From WTGA01 sp965214055 (GTDB taxonomy: Bacteria; Pseudomonadota; Gammaproteobacteria; Arenicellales; Poriferihabitantaceae): 64,000 bases of DNA. Of this stretch, positions 36,328 to 44,767 are shown in pieces. The stretch lies in NCBI GenBank assembly GCA_965214055.1, contig OZ243931.1, positions 1,612,001 through 1,676,000 of the forward strand, read 5' to 3'. Below the pieces are notes generated by a model that searched no databases, was not told the DNA's origin, and worked only from the letters and a program-made list of their open reading frames with translations. Made by a program: the position numbers and the translations under genes. Position 1 is the stretch's first letter; the number at the start of each line of letters is the position of its first letter.

Positions 36328-36483
36328 ATGCGCGACAAAATCAAACTGGTATCCAGTGCCGGGACCGGTCACTACTATACGACCACCAAGAACAAGCGAA
36401 CCATGACGGAAAAAATGGAAATCAAGAAGTATGATCCCGTGGTGCGCAGGCACGTACTCTACAAGGAAGCGAAAATCAAATAG
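36328..36483 (+). CDS. rpmG: 50S ribosomal protein L33
   Basis: This 51-residue protein begins MRDKIKLVSSAGTGHYYTTT and continues KNKRTMTEKMEIKKYDPVVR, ending HVLYKEAKIK. This is standard gammaproteobacterial L33, of the cysteine-free (zinc-independent) type. A good GGGAGG ribosome-binding site lies upstream. The rpmB-rpmG pair is conserved. Confidence 0.97.
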   Translation: MRDKIKLVSSAGTGHYYTTTKNKRTMTEKMEIKKYDPVVRRHVLYKEAKIK

Positions 36484-36551
36484 ACCCCTTGTCGGGTTCA
36501 ACCCGGGGACCGTTACCGCCGGGTACCGTTATCGGACTGCTGCCTGGAAAT

Positions 36552-36980
36552 TCAATACGCGACGGTGGCATTGCCCTGGTCCAGCCAGCCCTGAATCCCC
36601 TGGGCTGCATGAAACACCGGTTCAAAATCCGTATTCTCGCTTAACCAGTCTGCTACCCACTTCGACCGGACACCGGCATGGCAAATCAGCACGACTGGCT
36701 TGTCTCTTTCCAGCAGGGAGGATACCTGCTGTAGCCAGCGTTGCGCATCAAAGCCGCCATATTTGTCAAAAAATGTGGCAGTGTGGCTGGTTTCGATGAT
36801 CCCGGTCGCAATCCATTCCTCCTCTCTTCGTATATCGATCACCACGGCTTCCGATTCCAGGAGAGACTGGACCTGGTTCGAGTTGACATCCTTTACATCG
36901 GCCCATGTCGTCGCGCAGCCCAAGCCCAGTGCCGTCATCATGATAATGAGGGCTGCCAGTTGGCGGTAAATGATCATCAT
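36552..36980 (-). CDS. Exported rhodanese-like protein
   Basis: This protein of about 142 residues has a signal peptide (MMIIYRQLAALIIMMTALGLG) and one rhodanese domain. The active-site loop is CHAGVRSKWVADWL, with the cysteine persulfide site in VVLICHAGVRS and a CH2A-like VIDIRREEEW. It would act in the periplasm in sulfur transfer or redox. The signal peptide contains a cysteine after the hydrophobic core (LGLGCATTWA), so a lipoprotein is possible. Frame start at 37031 adds 17 residues without clear purpose; I choose the ATG at 36980. Confidence 0.8.
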   Translation of the reverse strand: MMIIYRQLAALIIMMTALGLGCATTWADVKDVNSNQVQSLLESEAVVIDIRREEEWIATGIIETSHTATFFDKYGGFDAQRWLQQVSSLLERDKPVVLICHAGVRSKWVADWLSENTDFEPVFHAAQGIQGWLDQGNATVAY

Positions 36981-37321
36981 TAGTATTGCCTGATACGGTG
37001 GATGGGAGTCCGGTCTGTTCGATGGAGTCACGGTTCCCGATACATGGTACCGTGTAAACGGTTGTCTGGGAAGTGGTTGGCCGAAGTCGGCTCCGTCCTG
37101 GTGGACTCGGCCGTTGCGCGGGTCTTTCCACTGGACAGGGAATCACCCTGTTGATGTCGTGCAGGCAAGGGCCGGTCGATTTTCCCATGGCGCGTTGGAA
37201 TGGGGTCCCGGATGTTCCAGCGGACCCCCCGCCAGGGGGCCCACTCCGCGCAAAGCGTCCACAGTCAGGCAGAAAAAATAATATGTTGTCATATTGACAA
37301 CATATTATCCAATTCGCTGAT
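36981..37321. other. Divergent intergenic region upstream of the MarR gene
   Basis: About 340 bases between the divergent rhodanese and marR genes. Its right end holds the perfect palindrome at 37278-37308 described separately. The remainder is G+C rich and shows no gene. Confidence 0.45.
37278..37308. promoter_or_regulatory. Perfect 14-bp palindromic operator upstream of marR
   Basis: ATAATATGTTGTCA (37278-37291) and its exact reverse complement TGACAACATATTAT (37295-37308) flank the triplet TAT. The site lies 13 bases before the marR ATG and contains TTGACA at 37294-37299, a perfect -35 hexamer. A dimeric MarR bound here would block the promoter, so this is very likely the autoregulatory operator of the marR-ABM-cytochrome b561 unit (inference from family behaviour). 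Confidence 0.78.
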
Positions 37322-37780
37322 ATGGAGACCATGAAAAACCGAACCGATGAAGGTGAGGCATTGACGGGCCTCATCCTGGAGACTTTCCGATTGAACGGCG
37401 CGATGCTCGAAGCGGGAAACCGGATCACCAGACCCCATGGCCTGACCAGCGCGAGATGGCAGGTCATGGGAGCAATCGATCTGGCCGGTGAGGCATTGAC
37501 CGTCGCACAAATTGCCCGACGGATGGGACTGGCCCGGCAAGGTGTGCAACGAATCGTCAACGATTTGGTGAAGCTCGGGATGCTTGGTTTCGAAACCAAC
37601 ATCGATCACAAGCGAGCGCCGCTCATATCCATCAGCGAAGCGGGGCACAAGACACTGACGGAGGTTGGCAATGCCCAGGTCACCTGGGTCAACAAACTCG
37701 CCAGAGGCCTTGGCGAACGACGATTGAAACAGGCTCTCAAGGTGCTTGAAGAAGTCAGACAGCGTTCTGAACAGAGTTAG
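37322..37780 (+). CDS. MarR family transcriptional regulator
   Basis: This 152-residue regulator has the MarR winged helix: LTSARWQVMGAIDLAGEAL, LTVAQIARRMGLARQGVQRIV as the helix-turn-helix and the wing FETNIDHKRAPLISISEAG. It probably senses a phenolic, quinone-like or oxidative signal and represses its own operon through the palindrome 13 bases upstream. An in-frame ATG at 37331 with GGAG just before it is an alternative start. The next two genes follow on the same strand with short gaps. Confidence 0.9.
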   Translation: METMKNRTDEGEALTGLILETFRLNGAMLEAGNRITRPHGLTSARWQVMGAIDLAGEALTVAQIARRMGLARQGVQRIVNDLVKLGMLGFETNIDHKRAPLISISEAGHKTLTEVGNAQVTWVNKLARGLGERRLKQALKVLEEVRQRSEQS

Positions 37781-37793
37781 AAAGGAAATGTTC

Positions 37794-38177
37794 ATGAAAA
37801 AATCAATTTTGTCCGTGCTCACCACCGCACTCCTCGTGACCCTCAACATTCAAGCCGACCAGGAAAAACCGGAAATGGATGCAAAGTCGCCGGTTATTCT
37901 GATCAATCCATTTACTGTGCCGGAGGGCAAGGTAGAGGAGGCAATCGTGTTGTGGGAGGCGGGTCGCGATTTTCTGGCACAACAGCCGGGTTATCGGTCC
38001 ACAAAGCTGCACCAGTCCCTCTCTGCGGATGCGCCGTACCAACTGATCAACGTTGCCGAATGGGACAGCATCGAAACCTTCAGGGCGGCAATAACGAAGA
38101 TGCGGAGGTTGCCGGATTTCCCCCTTGTTGAAGGCGTTGGCTCGGCACCCGAGCTTTATCGCGTCATTCGCAACTAG
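37794..38177 (+). CDS. Exported ABM-domain (antibiotic biosynthesis monooxygenase-like) protein
   Basis: This 127-residue protein has a signal peptide (MKKSILSVLTTALLVTLNIQA) and one dimeric alpha-beta barrel of the ABM family: PVILINPFTVPEGKVEEAIV, LAQQPGYRSTKLHQSL and YQLINVAEWDSIETF. Such domains act as quinone monooxygenases or haem-degrading or scavenging proteins; the export signal makes a periplasmic role likely. AAAGGAA precedes the ATG at 37794 by a proper distance, which decides the start over the ATG at 37788. It lies between marR and a cytochrome b561 gene. Confidence 0.8.
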   Translation: MKKSILSVLTTALLVTLNIQADQEKPEMDAKSPVILINPFTVPEGKVEEAIVLWEAGRDFLAQQPGYRSTKLHQSLSADAPYQLINVAEWDSIETFRAAITKMRRLPDFPLVEGVGSAPELYRVIRN

Positions 38178-38188
38178 GAATTCACAGG

Positions 38189-38725
38189 ATGGCTGCAAAA
38201 AGTACATCAGACCGCTATGGCACCGTCGCGGTGTCCCTTCACTGGCTGAGTGCCGTGTTGATTATGGCATTGATCGGTTCAGGTTTTCGTGCATCCGGGC
38301 TGGAAGGAGCTGCCGCTAAAACGGCCATTTTACAGGTGCATGTTCCCCTCGGCGTGACCATCCTGCTGTTGACTCTGGCCCGCATCGTCTGGTGGATTTT
38401 TGGCGATACAAAGCCCGTACCGGTGCCAATGCCGACATGGCAAGATCGCTTGTCACGTACGGTGCATTGCCTGTTCTACGTGGTGATTCTGGGCATGAGC
38501 TCAAGCGGTATTGGCATGATGGTGCTCTCAGGTGCCGGGCCGATCATCTTTGGTGGGTCCGCCGGGACGCTGCCGAACTTCTGGGATTACCTGCCGCGTG
38601 TTCCACATGGAATCGGTGCCCGGGTGATGGTTGCGCTGTTTGTTCTTCACGTGGGTGCGGCACTTTACCATCATTTTTTCAAACGGGACGGGCTGCTGAA
38701 GCGGATGTGGTTTGGTACGGGGTAA
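38189..38725 (+). CDS. Cytochrome b561-type membrane haem protein
   Basis: This 178-residue protein has four membrane helices and ligand-type histidines in VSLHWLSAVLI, QVHVPLGVTILL, TVHCLFYVVI and LHVGAALYHHFF, the pattern of prokaryotic cytochrome b561. It starts 11 bases after the ABM-domain gene, so the two likely form a redox pair under MarR control: a membrane quinol or superoxide oxidoreductase with a periplasmic partner (inference). A paralogue is at 35.1-35.7 kb. Confidence 0.88.
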   Translation: MAAKSTSDRYGTVAVSLHWLSAVLIMALIGSGFRASGLEGAAAKTAILQVHVPLGVTILLLTLARIVWWIFGDTKPVPVPMPTWQDRLSRTVHCLFYVVILGMSSSGIGMMVLSGAGPIIFGGSAGTLPNFWDYLPRVPHGIGARVMVALFVLHVGAALYHHFFKRDGLLKRMWFGTG

Positions 38726-39160
38726 ACCGGTCAAGACAGGGATACGCACCCACTGGGTTCCCATATCACTGGCGTTCCGGGGTCCCGCATGATGGCCGCG
38801 CTTTGGACCCCGACGGCAGACATGCCGATATCGGCATAAAGTCAGTGACCGGTTCTCGCGTCGCGCCGCCCCCATCCCACAGCGTATGCCAAAGCCGTAC
38901 CCGTGGTTTCCAGCTGGTGCCAGGGCACATGCATACAACGGGGTAAAGAACCCCGGACAGATCAGGGGTTGATCAGTCGCTGCCCCGGAGAAGACGGGTG
39001 TACAAAAGCGGGGGTTCGCCGGGGAACCCCGGGCTTCCCGGCAGGGAGGTTTCCCAAGGCAAATACATTCACCCCACCATCCGGTTTTCATAAAATTTGC
39101 CGCACTCCCTGCCGACAACTCGATTATACTTTGTTCCCTTCAATTTTTAGGGTTGTCCGG
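38726..39160. other. Intergenic region upstream of the betaine-homocysteine methyltransferase gene
   Basis: About 435 bases. TATACT at 39125-39130 is a fair -10 box 30 bases before the ATG at 39161, with no convincing -35. Long open frames on both strands cross this area but lack family similarity. No riboswitch-like fold was recognised. Confidence 0.4.
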
Positions 39161-40222
39161 ATGGGAATTGTCAGATCGTTTCCTGCCCTGCTTGAGAAAC
39201 GGGGTATATTGCTGGCGGATGGTGCAATGGGGTCGAACCTCTTCGGCATGGGCCTGCAGACCGGAGATTGTCCTGAACTGTGGAATGACGAGTATCCGGA
39301 CAGAATAGCGGGTCTTCATCAACGCTTTATTGATGCGGGGGCCGACATCATTTTGACCAATACCTTTGGTGGAACACGCTATCGCCTGAACCTCCACAAT
39401 GCGGGGCACCGCGTCGAAGAACTGAACAGGAAAGGGGCCCGGATCGCCCGGAAGCAGGCAGAAGAAGCAGGACGGGAAGTGATGGTTGGCGGGTCAGTCG
39501 GGCCCACCGGCGAAATCCTGGAACCCCTTGGAAGCCTCAGTATCGAGGCGGCAGCCGATGCATTTGGAGAGCAGGCCCAGGCACTGATGCAGGGTGGCGT
39601 CGACGTGATCTGGATAGAAACCATGTCTTCCCGGGAAGAAGCTGCCGCGGCGATCATCGGTGCTTCCCGGACGGGCCTGGAAGTTGTCGTGACCTTCAGC
39701 GTCGATACGAACGGCCGTACAATGATGGGTCTTGCACCGGCAGATATTGTACAGTTCGTTCTTGAACTGGAAAATGCAGCCTTTGCGATCGGCGCAAACT
39801 GCGGTGTCGGTGCGGCCGATACGGTGGCGGCGGTGGTGAATATGCGCACGGCAATGAATGAACAGCAGTTGGAGACCCGGGTGATTGCAAAGGCCAATTG
39901 CGGCGTTCCCGAGTACATTGACGGGGAGATCGTGTACAGTGGAACCAAAAAAACCATGGCGGACTATGTTCGGCTCTGCGTGGATGCCGGTGCAGACATC
40001 ATAGGGGGCTGTTGTGGAACGACACCCGGCCATGTCCAGGCCATGCGCTTGGCGCTGGATGACCATGCCAGGCAGGCGCCCCCGGACCTTGCCGCCATTG
40101 AACATCGGCTTGGGGAGGTTTCCGCGGGTGCCAAAGCGCAATACCGGGGGGACCTGAGTATTGCCGGGGGGGCAGTACGCAGCCGTGGTGAAAGAAGGTC
40201 CCGTCGACGTCCACGGCGGTAG
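39161..40222 (+). CDS. bmt: Betaine-homocysteine S-methyltransferase (BMT/BHMT type)
   Basis: This 353-residue enzyme moves a methyl group from glycine betaine to homocysteine to make methionine. The zinc-binding cysteines are in ANCGVGAAD and GGCCGTTPGH; the N-terminus has LADGAMGSNLFGMGLQTGDC and PELWNDEYPDRI, as in the marine alphaproteobacterial Bmt group. The arginine-rich end RGERRSRRRPRR is also shared with that group. The open frame starts 86 codons earlier, but the family begins at this ATG. A plain MetH N-terminal-like or S-methylmethionine methyltransferase is a less likely alternative. It fits with the MttB-family gene and the Pot importers. Confidence 0.85.
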   Translation: MGIVRSFPALLEKRGILLADGAMGSNLFGMGLQTGDCPELWNDEYPDRIAGLHQRFIDAGADIILTNTFGGTRYRLNLHNAGHRVEELNRKGARIARKQAEEAGREVMVGGSVGPTGEILEPLGSLSIEAAADAFGEQAQALMQGGVDVIWIETMSSREEAAAAIIGASRTGLEVVVTFSVDTNGRTMMGLAPADIVQFVLELENAAFAIGANCGVGAADTVAAVVNMRTAMNEQQLETRVIAKANCGVPEYIDGEIVYSGTKKTMADYVRLCVDAGADIIGGCCGTTPGHVQAMRLALDDHARQAPPDLAAIEHRLGEVSAGAKAQYRGDLSIAGGAVRSRGERRSRRRPRR

Positions 40223-40369
40223 CTCACCCGCAGGACCCGGAGCCAGGCCGGGGCAGGGAACGGTCATATTGCCCAGGGTGGGTCCGCTTCACGCGTGGAT
40301 TCCCGGGCTCCATCGGGAAATGCCGTGTCCAGGGTTGTGCTGGCCACCGGATTCAAACATACTTCCTGC

Positions 40370-41314
40370 ATGATGAGGACCGGATTCGTCTATGACCCGC
40401 TGTTTCTGACCCATGATACCGGAATGGGCCATCCGGAACGTAGCGAACGTCTTCAGGTTACGTTTGACCTCTTGTCCCGACAGGAGTGGTACAACCTGCT
40501 GTACCGGTTCAAGCCCTCTCCGGCGTCCCTGGATTCGATTGCCGCCATCCATCAGCCGGAGTATATTGAAAGGGCCGGGGTGGCCTGTCGTGCCGGCCAG
40601 TCCCGGCTGGATACCCCGGATGTGTCCATCTCCCCCTCGTCCTATGAAGTTGCCCTGAATGCTGCCGGCAGCGTACTGGAAGTGGCGGACCAGGTGATGC
40701 AGGGAAATGTGGACAACGGGTTTGCCATGGTCCGCCCCCCCGGGCATCATGCCGAAGCCGGATTTGCAATGGGATTCTGCCTGTTCAACAACATTGCTGT
40801 GACCGCCCGGTATTTGCAGAAAAGGTACGGCCTCGAGCGGATACTGATTCTGGATTGGGATGTGCACCACGGCAATGGTACACAGCATACGTTCGAAGAT
40901 GACCCAGGTGTTTTTTATATGAGCCTGCACCAGTTTCCACACTACCCGGGTACGGGGGCCTTGAGCGAAACCGGCATTGGTCGGGGTGCGGGGACGACCC
41001 TGAACTGCCCCATGAGCCCGGGGGCGGGAGATGCGCATTACCGGCGGGCATTCGAGGAAAAAATCCTACCTGCCGCGACGGGTTTTGCGCCGGATGCGAT
41101 ATTGATCTCCGCCGGGTTTGACGCCCACCATGCCGACCCCCTGGGGTCCATCTATCTGGATACCCAAAGTTATGTATGGATGACCCAAAGGATGATGGAG
41201 CTTGCGGACCGGCGTTGTGCCGGGCGGTTAATCTCGGTTCTGGAAGGAGGGTATGACCTGCAGGCACTTGCCGAATCAGTCACGGCGCATGTCCACACAT
41301 TGAGTCAATCCTGA
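40370..41314 (+). CDS. Histone deacetylase-like amidohydrolase (acetylpolyamine/acuC family)
   Basis: This 314-residue zinc hydrolase of the class II HDAC fold shows HDTGMGHPERSERL, RPPGHHAEAGFAMGFCLFNN, the zinc ligands in LDWDVHHGNGTQH and SAGFDAHHADPLG, and the C-terminal LEGGYDL. Bacterial relatives remove acetyl groups from polyamines or proteins; with two Pot-type importers in the window, an acetylpolyamine substrate is attractive but unproven. I start at the ATG at 40370 (or the next ATG at 40373); upstream codons do not align. Its 3' end overlaps the convergent fabD-like gene by ten bases. Confidence 0.9.
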   Translation: MMRTGFVYDPLFLTHDTGMGHPERSERLQVTFDLLSRQEWYNLLYRFKPSPASLDSIAAIHQPEYIERAGVACRAGQSRLDTPDVSISPSSYEVALNAAGSVLEVADQVMQGNVDNGFAMVRPPGHHAEAGFAMGFCLFNNIAVTARYLQKRYGLERILILDWDVHHGNGTQHTFEDDPGVFYMSLHQFPHYPGTGALSETGIGRGAGTTLNCPMSPGAGDAHYRRAFEEKILPAATGFAPDAILISAGFDAHHADPLGSIYLDTQSYVWMTQRMMELADRRCAGRLISVLEGGYDLQALAESVTAHVHTLSQS

Positions 41315-42282
41315 AAATATTTGACGGCATCTTCCAGGGTGGGGAGATTGATTACGGAAAGATACCGGGGAGGAGACTCCCTTGTGCGAAACGCCCGTTT
41401 GACAATGCTCTCCAGGTTGGGACGTTTTTCCGGGGCTGTCTGTCCCTTTCCCAGGCCTCCACCGAACTCAATCATCAGGCTGTCACCGGCATCCGCCGCT
41501 GTCAGCAGATTCTGGTACCACAGTACCGGGTTGAACAACTGGAGGAATAACCTGGATCGGATGGAGTCCGTGTTGGCATCATGGCAGCCTCCGGTAAAGT
41601 TGGACAATACGCGGATTTCCGGTATTGCAAAGTCTGCGCCGTCCAGTACTTTTCTGAACCTGCGGGCGGCTTCGACCATGTAATAGGTGTGAAAGGCTCC
41701 TTCGGTTTTAAGCCGGGCACTGCGGGCCCGGGGGACCACTTCGGACAGCGCGGATACCAGGAGGTCGAGATCTTCCGGTCTTCCTCCAACCACGTTCTGT
41801 TCGGGCAGATTGCAGGCGGCGATGCCGCAGTAATGCTGTTCGGCGAGGGTTCTTGCGGTGTCCAGGTCCACCATCAGCGCCTGCATTTCCCCCTCGCCCC
41901 ATTCCCCCATCAGCTCTCCCCGGGTTCTGACCAGGTCCAGCGCGAGTTCAAAGCGGAGTGACCCGGCACAGACCAGGGCGGAATATTCCCCCAGGCTGTG
42001 GCCCGCGGCATGGTCCGGAATCACCCGGTTGCCGGTCAGCTCCTGGAAGACCCGGCAACAGGCCGTGGAATGGGTCAGCAGGACGGGTTGTGTATACCGG
42101 GTCAGGTTGATTTCATTGCCGGGGTCCTCAAAGGAAAGTTTTCCGATGTCGTAGCCAAGCACATCGCTGGCTTCGCAGTAGGTGTCGCGAACGATCCGGT
42201 ATTCATCGAACAAGTCTTTCCCGATGCCGGGATACTGGGCGCCCTGGCCGGGAAACAGGAATACTGTGTTTTGTGCAGTCAT
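41305..42282 (-). CDS. Malonyl-CoA/acyl-carrier-protein transacylase (FabD-like)
   Basis: This 325-residue acyltransferase has the FabD motifs: FLFPGQGAQYPGIGK, the nucleophile Ser96 in AAGHSLGEYSALVCAG, an Arg in LVRTRGEL, and the catalytic His in LKTEGAFHTYYM. It stands alone, outside any fab cluster. It could be an extra FabD or a trans-acting AT for a polyketide-type synthase; the Sfp-type transferase at 20.2 kb would suit the latter, but no synthase is visible. The frame starts at 42690, yet the family begins at the ATG at 42282. Confidence 0.87.
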   Translation of the reverse strand: MTAQNTVFLFPGQGAQYPGIGKDLFDEYRIVRDTYCEASDVLGYDIGKLSFEDPGNEINLTRYTQPVLLTHSTACCRVFQELTGNRVIPDHAAGHSLGEYSALVCAGSLRFELALDLVRTRGELMGEWGEGEMQALMVDLDTARTLAEQHYCGIAACNLPEQNVVGGRPEDLDLLVSALSEVVPRARSARLKTEGAFHTYYMVEAARRFRKVLDGADFAIPEIRVLSNFTGGCHDANTDSIRSRLFLQLFNPVLWYQNLLTAADAGDSLMIEFGGGLGKGQTAPEKRPNLESIVKRAFRTRESPPRYLSVINLPTLEDAVKYFQD

Positions 42283-42489
42283 CTGGATTATTGCTGATGT
42301 TGAAATTGACAGAGGCAAGTATAGTAAACCACGCCTTGCATTTGTGCCTGGAGATTGAATCGGTGGACGCATTTCGTCCCCCGGAAATGAATGTGAAATG
42401 GGGTCATTGGTCCATGCATGGTCAAACCAAAATGGATACAATACGCCTCCTTCGAACATTACATGCCCTGAACATGATGGGAAACAGTC
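42283..42489. other. Divergent spacer between fabD-like gene and folD
   Basis: About 200 bases holding the promoters of two divergent genes. TATAGT/AAGTATAG near 42317 could be a -10 on one strand. Nothing else stands out. Confidence 0.35.
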
Positions 42490-43377
42490 ATGACAACAGT
42501 TATTGATGGGAAATCGTACGCAGCCGAAATACGCAAACAGGTGGGGAAAGCGGTATCCGGCCTGGTTGCGAATCACAATATAAAGCCCAGATTGGCCGTG
42601 GTGCTGGTTGGTGAAGACCCCGCGAGCCAGGTTTATGTGAGAAACAAGGGGAAGCAGACCGTGGAAGCCGGGATGGACTCCATTGAACACAGGCTCCCTG
42701 TACAGACATCTGAGGATGAATTGCTGGAACTGGTGGATGACCTGAACACGGATTCTTCCATTAACGGGATTCTCGTCCAGCTCCCGTTACCCGAACAAAT
42801 CAATGAATCCCGGGTCATCAACGCCATTGGTGTTGACAAGGATGTTGACGGTTTTCATATCGAGAATGTGGGAAAGCTCTCCATTGGCGAGGAGTCCCTG
42901 GCTCCCTGTACGCCAGTCGGGTGCATCCTGCTGCTCAAAGAACAGCTGGGGGATCTTACCGGTAAAAATGCGGTGATCGTGGGTCGTTCCAACATTGTCG
43001 GCAAACCGGTTTCGATGTTGCTGCTCCGTGAACACTGTACCGTGACCATCGCACATTCCAGGACCCGGGATTTGCCCGGGATCTGTCGCCAGGCAGACAT
43101 TGTTGTCGCGGCGGTGGGTGTACCGGAAATGATCAAGGGAGACTGGATAAAGAAAGGTGCCACGGTGATCGATGTCGGCATCAATCGTGTTGCGGGGGAA
43201 GAGGGAAAGAACCGGCTGGTGGGGGATGTGGATTTTGCCTCTGCCATGGAAGTTGCCGGGGCCGTGACTCCGGTTCCCGGGGGAGTGGGACCCATGACCA
43301 TTGCCTGTCTGCTGCGCAACACCGTGATCGCCGCCTGCCGGCAAAACGGTATCGAAATCCCGCCGGAAGTTCGCTGA
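42490..43377 (+). CDS. folD: Methylenetetrahydrofolate dehydrogenase/cyclohydrolase FolD
   Basis: This 295-residue bifunctional enzyme interconverts 5,10-methylene-THF and 10-formyl-THF. The catalytic Lys/Tyr are in SQVYVRNKGKQ, PCTPVGCILLL and the NADP loop GRSNIVGKPVSMLLL are conserved, and the C-terminal VPGGVGPMTIACLLRNT is diagnostic. It supplies formyl-THF for the fmt gene of this window and links to betaine/methylamine one-carbon flow. Confidence 0.96.
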   Translation: MTTVIDGKSYAAEIRKQVGKAVSGLVANHNIKPRLAVVLVGEDPASQVYVRNKGKQTVEAGMDSIEHRLPVQTSEDELLELVDDLNTDSSINGILVQLPLPEQINESRVINAIGVDKDVDGFHIENVGKLSIGEESLAPCTPVGCILLLKEQLGDLTGKNAVIVGRSNIVGKPVSMLLLREHCTVTIAHSRTRDLPGICRQADIVVAAVGVPEMIKGDWIKKGATVIDVGINRVAGEEGKNRLVGDVDFASAMEVAGAVTPVPGGVGPMTIACLLRNTVIAACRQNGIEIPPEVR

Positions 43378-43434
43378 AGAAAGAATACGGCCGGGTCAGG
43401 GGGAGAACGGTCCCCCCTCAATATTACTCCAGAA

Positions 43435-44052
43435 TTACTCCAGAGCGGAAATATACAGTGCCAGCTGCCTGATCTGTGTTTCGCTCAGCGGAAATGCGAT
43501 GGGTTGCATAATCGGAGTATGCCGCGCACCGGCTTTGAATGCCCGCATCTGGTCTTCAAGGTACTTGGGATGTTGTCCGGCAAGCCGGGGGTAGACGGGT
43601 GGGATGCCGCTTCCCGATGGGCCATGACATCCCATGCAGGCGGGCACCTGGTATTTCTCCAGACCACCACGGAATATCTGCCGGCCGGCCAGGGCATCTT
43701 CCACCTGATCGGGTCCGATTGATTCGGTACTGATTTCCTGGTTGGAATAATAGGCATCCAGGTCAGCCATGTCCTGTTCAGTCAAATCGGTAACCATGGC
43801 GGCCATGACGGGTTCATCCCGTTCACCGGACTGGAATTTTGCCAGTTGTTCCGCGATATATCCCGGAACCTGGCCGGCGATCTTGGGATACAGGTCCAGG
43901 GGACTGTTGCCATCATTGCCATGACAGGCGGCACAGGGCGTGGATTTTGCCTGCCCGGCGTCCACGTCGCCACCGGTTTGTGCGTGGCTGTTTGCCGTCA
44001 ATGAGAGGGCGATTACAAGGGAAAGAAATAAAGTCTTCAAGGTGCAAGTCAT
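43435..44052 (-). CDS. Di-haem cytochrome c4
   Basis: This 205-residue periplasmic cytochrome has a signal peptide (LKTLFLSLVIALSLTANSHA) and two haem c sites, CAACH near residue 40 and CMGCH near residue 139. The two halves repeat YPKIAGQVPGYIAEQLAKF and YPRLAGQHPKYLEDQMRAF, the duplicated pattern of cytochrome c4. It carries electrons to terminal oxidases. It is divergent from engB, the common arrangement in gammaproteobacteria. Confidence 0.93.
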   Translation of the reverse strand: MTCTLKTLFLSLVIALSLTANSHAQTGGDVDAGQAKSTPCAACHGNDGNSPLDLYPKIAGQVPGYIAEQLAKFQSGERDEPVMAAMVTDLTEQDMADLDAYYSNQEISTESIGPDQVEDALAGRQIFRGGLEKYQVPACMGCHGPSGSGIPPVYPRLAGQHPKYLEDQMRAFKAGARHTPIMQPIAFPLSETQIRQLALYISALE

Positions 44053-44170
44053 GGTCGAAATCCCATCTCTGCTTTTGTTTCGGGGCCAATCCGGCTATAA
44101 TAAATTCTCCCCATCGGGGCCGGGCACGTAAAATTGAGCACGGATTATATCAACAAACCCCGAAAAAAAG

Positions 44171-44767
44171 TTGTCTGTCATCGATTTCACGAAAGCCCGG
44201 TATTCCACGGCAGCGCATTATCCTGACCAATGGCCGGATGACCTGGGTGCCGAAGTCGCCTTTGCCGGGCGCTCCAATGTCGGAAAATCCAGTGCAATCA
44301 ACGCACTTACCAGCCAGAAGTCCCTCGCTAAAACCAGCAAGACACCCGGACGAACCCAGCAGATCGTGTTTTTTAACATCAATGAAACCACCCGGCTGGT
44401 GGATCTTCCGGGGTACGGGTATGCGAAAGCACCGGAGAATCTCAGAAAGCATTGGGAGAAACTGGTCTCCCAGTATCTTTTTCAGCGTCAATGTCTCCGT
44501 GGCCTGGTGATTCCCATGGATATTCGAAGACCCCTGACGGATCTCGACAGGATCATGCTGAATTTCTCCTGGCAGATCGGATTGCCGGTTCACATATTGC
44601 TGACGAAGTCCGACAAACTGAAAAAGGGCAGGGCCCTGAATGCACACCGGGGGGTGGTCAGGGAACTGGATACCAGGCCTTACACCACCGTTCAGCTGTT
44701 TTCTGCGCGAACCAGGCAGGGTATGAATGAAGCGAGGGACAAGGTGTCCCGGTTTCTGGAGGCCTAA
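44171..44767 (+). CDS. engB: Ribosome biogenesis GTP-binding protein EngB (YsxC/YihA)
   Basis: This 198-residue small GTPase is needed for 50S assembly. It has the P-loop GRSNVGKSSAIN, the G3 element LVDLPGYGYA, the TKSDKL G4 motif and FSARTRQG G5. The only sensible start is a TTG at 44171; no ATG or GTG lies in frame near the N-terminus. Its end overlaps the convergent proA by four bases. Confidence 0.94.
   Translation: MSVIDFTKARYSTAAHYPDQWPDDLGAEVAFAGRSNVGKSSAINALTSQKSLAKTSKTPGRTQQIVFFNINETTRLVDLPGYGYAKAPENLRKHWEKLVSQYLFQRQCLRGLVIPMDIRRPLTDLDRIMLNFSWQIGLPVHILLTKSDKLKKGRALNAHRGVVRELDTRPYTTVQLFSARTRQGMNEARDKVSRFLEA

Noticed and set aside
38528..39118. 196-codon minus-strand frame over the cytochrome b561 gene and spacer
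   Set aside because: Antisense to a clear gene, with no coding features.
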